Shown here piece after piece: positions 62,229 to 64,000 of a stretch of DNA of 64,000 nt. Numbering within the stretch: position 1 is the stretch's first letter; every line of letters begins with the position of its first letter. Under the pieces are notes generated by a model. The model saw only the letters and a program-made list of their open reading frames with translations. It did no database searches and was not told the DNA's origin. Source of the DNA: Pseudomonadota bacterium (GTDB lineage: Bacteria; Pseudomonadota; Gammaproteobacteria; JAADHS01); contig JAKACW010000003.1 in the NCBI GenBank assembly GCA_021821045.1, positions 1-64,000 of the forward strand. The letters run 5' to 3'. The position numbers and the translations under genes were made by a program.

Positions 62229-64000
62229 ATGCATGAAAATCACTTAGCGGAAGAATCGAGCCCCTACCTGCGCCAGCACGCCCATCAACCGGTGGATTGG
62301 TATCCATGGGGCGAAGCAGCGCTCGAGAAGGCCAAGCGCGAAAACAAACCCATTATGCTTTCCATCGGCTACTCGACGTGTCATTGGTGTCACGTCATGG
62401 CCCACGAATCGTTCGATGACGAGAACACCGCGGCGATTCTCAATCGGGAATTTATCAGCATCAAGGTCGATCGCGAGGAACGGCCCGACCTCGACAAAAT
62501 CTACCAGACTGCCCATCAGCTGCTCACCCAACGCGGCGGCGGCTGGCCGCTGACCGTCTTCCTGCGCCCGAACGATCATGTGCCGTTTTTTGCTGGCACG
62601 TACTTTCCGCGGGAACCTCGCTACGGCTTGCCTGACTTCAAGAGCCTGTTGAGCAACATCGCCCAGCTGTTTCGCAATGATCGGCAGCGCGTCGACGACT
62701 ACACCGCTGAAGTGAAAGAACACTTGACGGGCCTGCATGCTCGAACGACATCAACGGAGGTCAATTTAAATGCGCTGCCCCTCGACAGCGCGCGTTGTCA
62801 ACTGGGCAAGGATTTCGACGCACAATACGGCGGCTTCGGCGGCGCGCCGAAGTTTCCCCATCCAACCCACCTGGAACGTTTGCTGCGCCATTGGGCATTG
62901 CTCAACCAACGCGGCAAGAGCGATGACGACGCGCTGAATATGGTCGTGCGGACACTGGAGTCCATGGCCGACGGCGGAATCACCGATCAACTCGGCGGCG
63001 GTTTTTATCGCTACTCGGTCGATGAGAAGTGGTTGATCCCTCATTTCGAGAAGATGCTCTACGACAATGGCGCATTGTTGTGGGTTTACAGCGCGGCATG
63101 GGTAGCAAGTCAGCGGCCCATTCTCGCCCGAGCCGCCGCCACCACCACGATGTGGATGCTCGATGAAATGCGCTCCCCCGAAGGCGGGTTCTACAGCGCC
63201 CTTGATGCCGACAGCGAGGGCGAGGAGGGCAAGTTCTACGTTTGGTCGCAGAACGAGGTGCGCGATATTCTGGATGACGAGACGTATCCGCTTTTCGCCG
63301 CCCGTTACGGTCTTGACGGTCCGGCGAACTTCGAGGGGCACTGGCATCTATTCTTGTCCAGCGACATTCCAGCCATCGCGAGACGATTCGGTCCATCGCC
63401 GGAACACGTTGACAGCTCGCTCGAAAAAGCGAAGAAGCAGCTCCTGGAGGCGCGGTCGCGACGCATCCGGCCCTCCCTTGACTACAAGATTCTCGCTTCG
63501 TGGAACGGACTGGCGATCAAGGGTTTGGCATTTGCCGGACGCACGTTTGATCGAGCGGAATGGATCGACGCCGCCGCCCAGGCCCATCGCTTCATCCGCG
63601 AGCGGATGTGGTCCGACGGCCGATTGTTCGCCACCTTCGCCGAAGGGAAAGCGCGCCATCCGGCTTATCTGGACGATTATGCGTTCATGCTCGAGGCCAC
63701 GTTGGAACTGTTGCAGAGTCGTTATGACGACGCGCTATTGAACTTCGCCGAACAGCTGGCCGAGGGACTGCTCGCGCGGTTCGAGGATTCGCAAGGGGGG
63801 TTCTTTTTCACTGCCCACAATCACGAAACGTTATTGCTGCGCCCGAAGAGTTACGGCGACGAAGCCATGGCGTCGGGCAGCGGGGTCGCCGCGCTTGCCT
63901 TGGGACGTCTGGGTCATATGCTGGCGGAAACCCGTTATTTGGACGCCGCGGAACGGGCATTACGCGCGGCATGGCGTGACCTGACCGAACTGCCCCACGC
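62229..64000 (+). CDS. YyaL-type thioredoxin-domain protein, 3' part outside window
   Basis: Starts at ATG 62229 ([20 protein letters not shown]) and is open to the window edge, about 590 residues. The N-terminal thioredoxin-like domain carries [12 protein letters not shown] (CxxC) near residue 50 and [13 protein letters not shown]. The rest is an (alpha/alpha)-barrel like that of glycosyl-hydrolase-type enzymes: [52 protein letters not shown]. This is the conserved COG1331 family (SSP411/YyaL), with no firmly known function. Expected full length is about 680 residues, so roughly 90 are missing. Confidence 0.92.
   Translation, partial: MHENHLAEESSPYLRQHAHQPVDWYPWGEAALEKAKRENKPIMLSIGYSTCHWCHVMAHESFDDENTAAILNREFISIKVDREERPDLDKIYQTAHQLLTQRGGGWPLTVFLRPNDHVPFFAGTYFPREPRYGLPDFKSLLSNIAQLFRNDRQRVDDYTAEVKEHLTGLHARTTSTEVNLNALPLDSARCQLGKDFDAQYGGFGGAPKFPHPTHLERLLRHWALLNQRGKSDDDALNMVVRTLESMADGGITDQLGGGFYRYSVDEKWLIPHFEKMLYDNGALLWVYSAAWVASQRPILARAAATTTMWMLDEMRSPEGGFYSALDADSEGEEGKFYVWSQNEVRDILDDETYPLFAARYGLDGPANFEGHWHLFLSSDIPAIARRFGPSPEHVDSSLEKAKKQLLEARSRRIRPSLDYKILASWNGLAIKGLAFAGRTFDRAEWIDAAAQAHRFIRERMWSDGRLFATFAEGKARHPAYLDDYAFMLEATLELLQSRYDDALLNFAEQLAEGLLARFEDSQGGFFFTAHNHETLLLRPKSYGDEAMASGSGVAALALGRLGHMLAETRYLDAAERALRAAWRDLTELPH

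Overview
The window reads as a chromosomal segment of a high-GC gammaproteobacterium. Supporting signs are the block rsmB-fmt-def / LysM-dprA-smg-topA, a neighbouring ntrXY-trkAH block, folB next to plsY, a FadE-type acyl-CoA dehydrogenase of about 810 residues, and a phosphoribulokinase of the PrkB type. I cannot name the genus. I see no rRNA, tRNA, CRISPR array, prophage or insertion sequence. Gene density is high, with many stop/start overlaps.

Layout. 1-7761 (minus strand): a fatty-acid beta-oxidation operon, in transcription order a YiiX-like cysteine hydrolase, a small membrane protein, fadE, fadI, fadJ and a long-chain acyl-CoA synthetase that runs off the left edge. 8025-17061: a PilZ protein, an AsmA-like protein, a MidA-type methyltransferase, pteridine/folate genes (pteridine reductase, folK, folB), plsY, a NrfJ-like secreted protein and a cysteine-free Rrf2/IscR-like regulator with an AT-rich upstream region holding a perfect inverted repeat. 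17132-32972: metH, an LpxL/HtrB-type acyltransferase, then a long minus-strand run def-fmt-rsmB-DUF4390-ntrY-ntrX-trkA-trkH-methyltransferase-TPR (listed right to left). 33225-38709: LysM protein, dprA, smg and topA. 38750-43163: cysB divergent from a sulfite reductase that carries a C-terminal TusA-like domain, followed by a small protein that itself looks like a diverged TusA fold. 43472-44350: phosphoribulokinase, closed by a strong terminator.

44746-54287 is the most interesting region: a compact plus-strand operon of a secreted protein, three TPR proteins (two of them lipoproteins), a small secreted protein, one ExbB/TolQ-like protein, two different ExbD/TolR-like proteins, a TonB-like protein with a long charged coiled coil and an AgmX/PglI-type C-terminus, and a small lipoprotein. 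It resembles the core of the Agl/Glt envelope motor known from Myxococcus gliding. One ExbD copy has Asn where the family's proton-carrying Asp is expected; the other keeps Asp. Unlike Myxococcus, no motility-specific partner is visible here, so a role in envelope energisation is as likely as movement.

54430-64000: avtA, a CBS-domain protein, a large secreted alpha/beta hydrolase with a GlyGly-CTERM-like tail, a membrane PAS-PAS-GGDEF diguanylate cyclase, and a YyaL-type thioredoxin-domain protein cut by the right edge. REP-like palindromes (core GTGGGAGCGG...CCGCGATT) occur at three intergenic sites (38716, 42557-42617, 54275-54396); the last forms a perfect 23-bp hairpin that contains the stop codon of the final operon gene. 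A different palindrome/direct-repeat cluster lies at 55775-55829.
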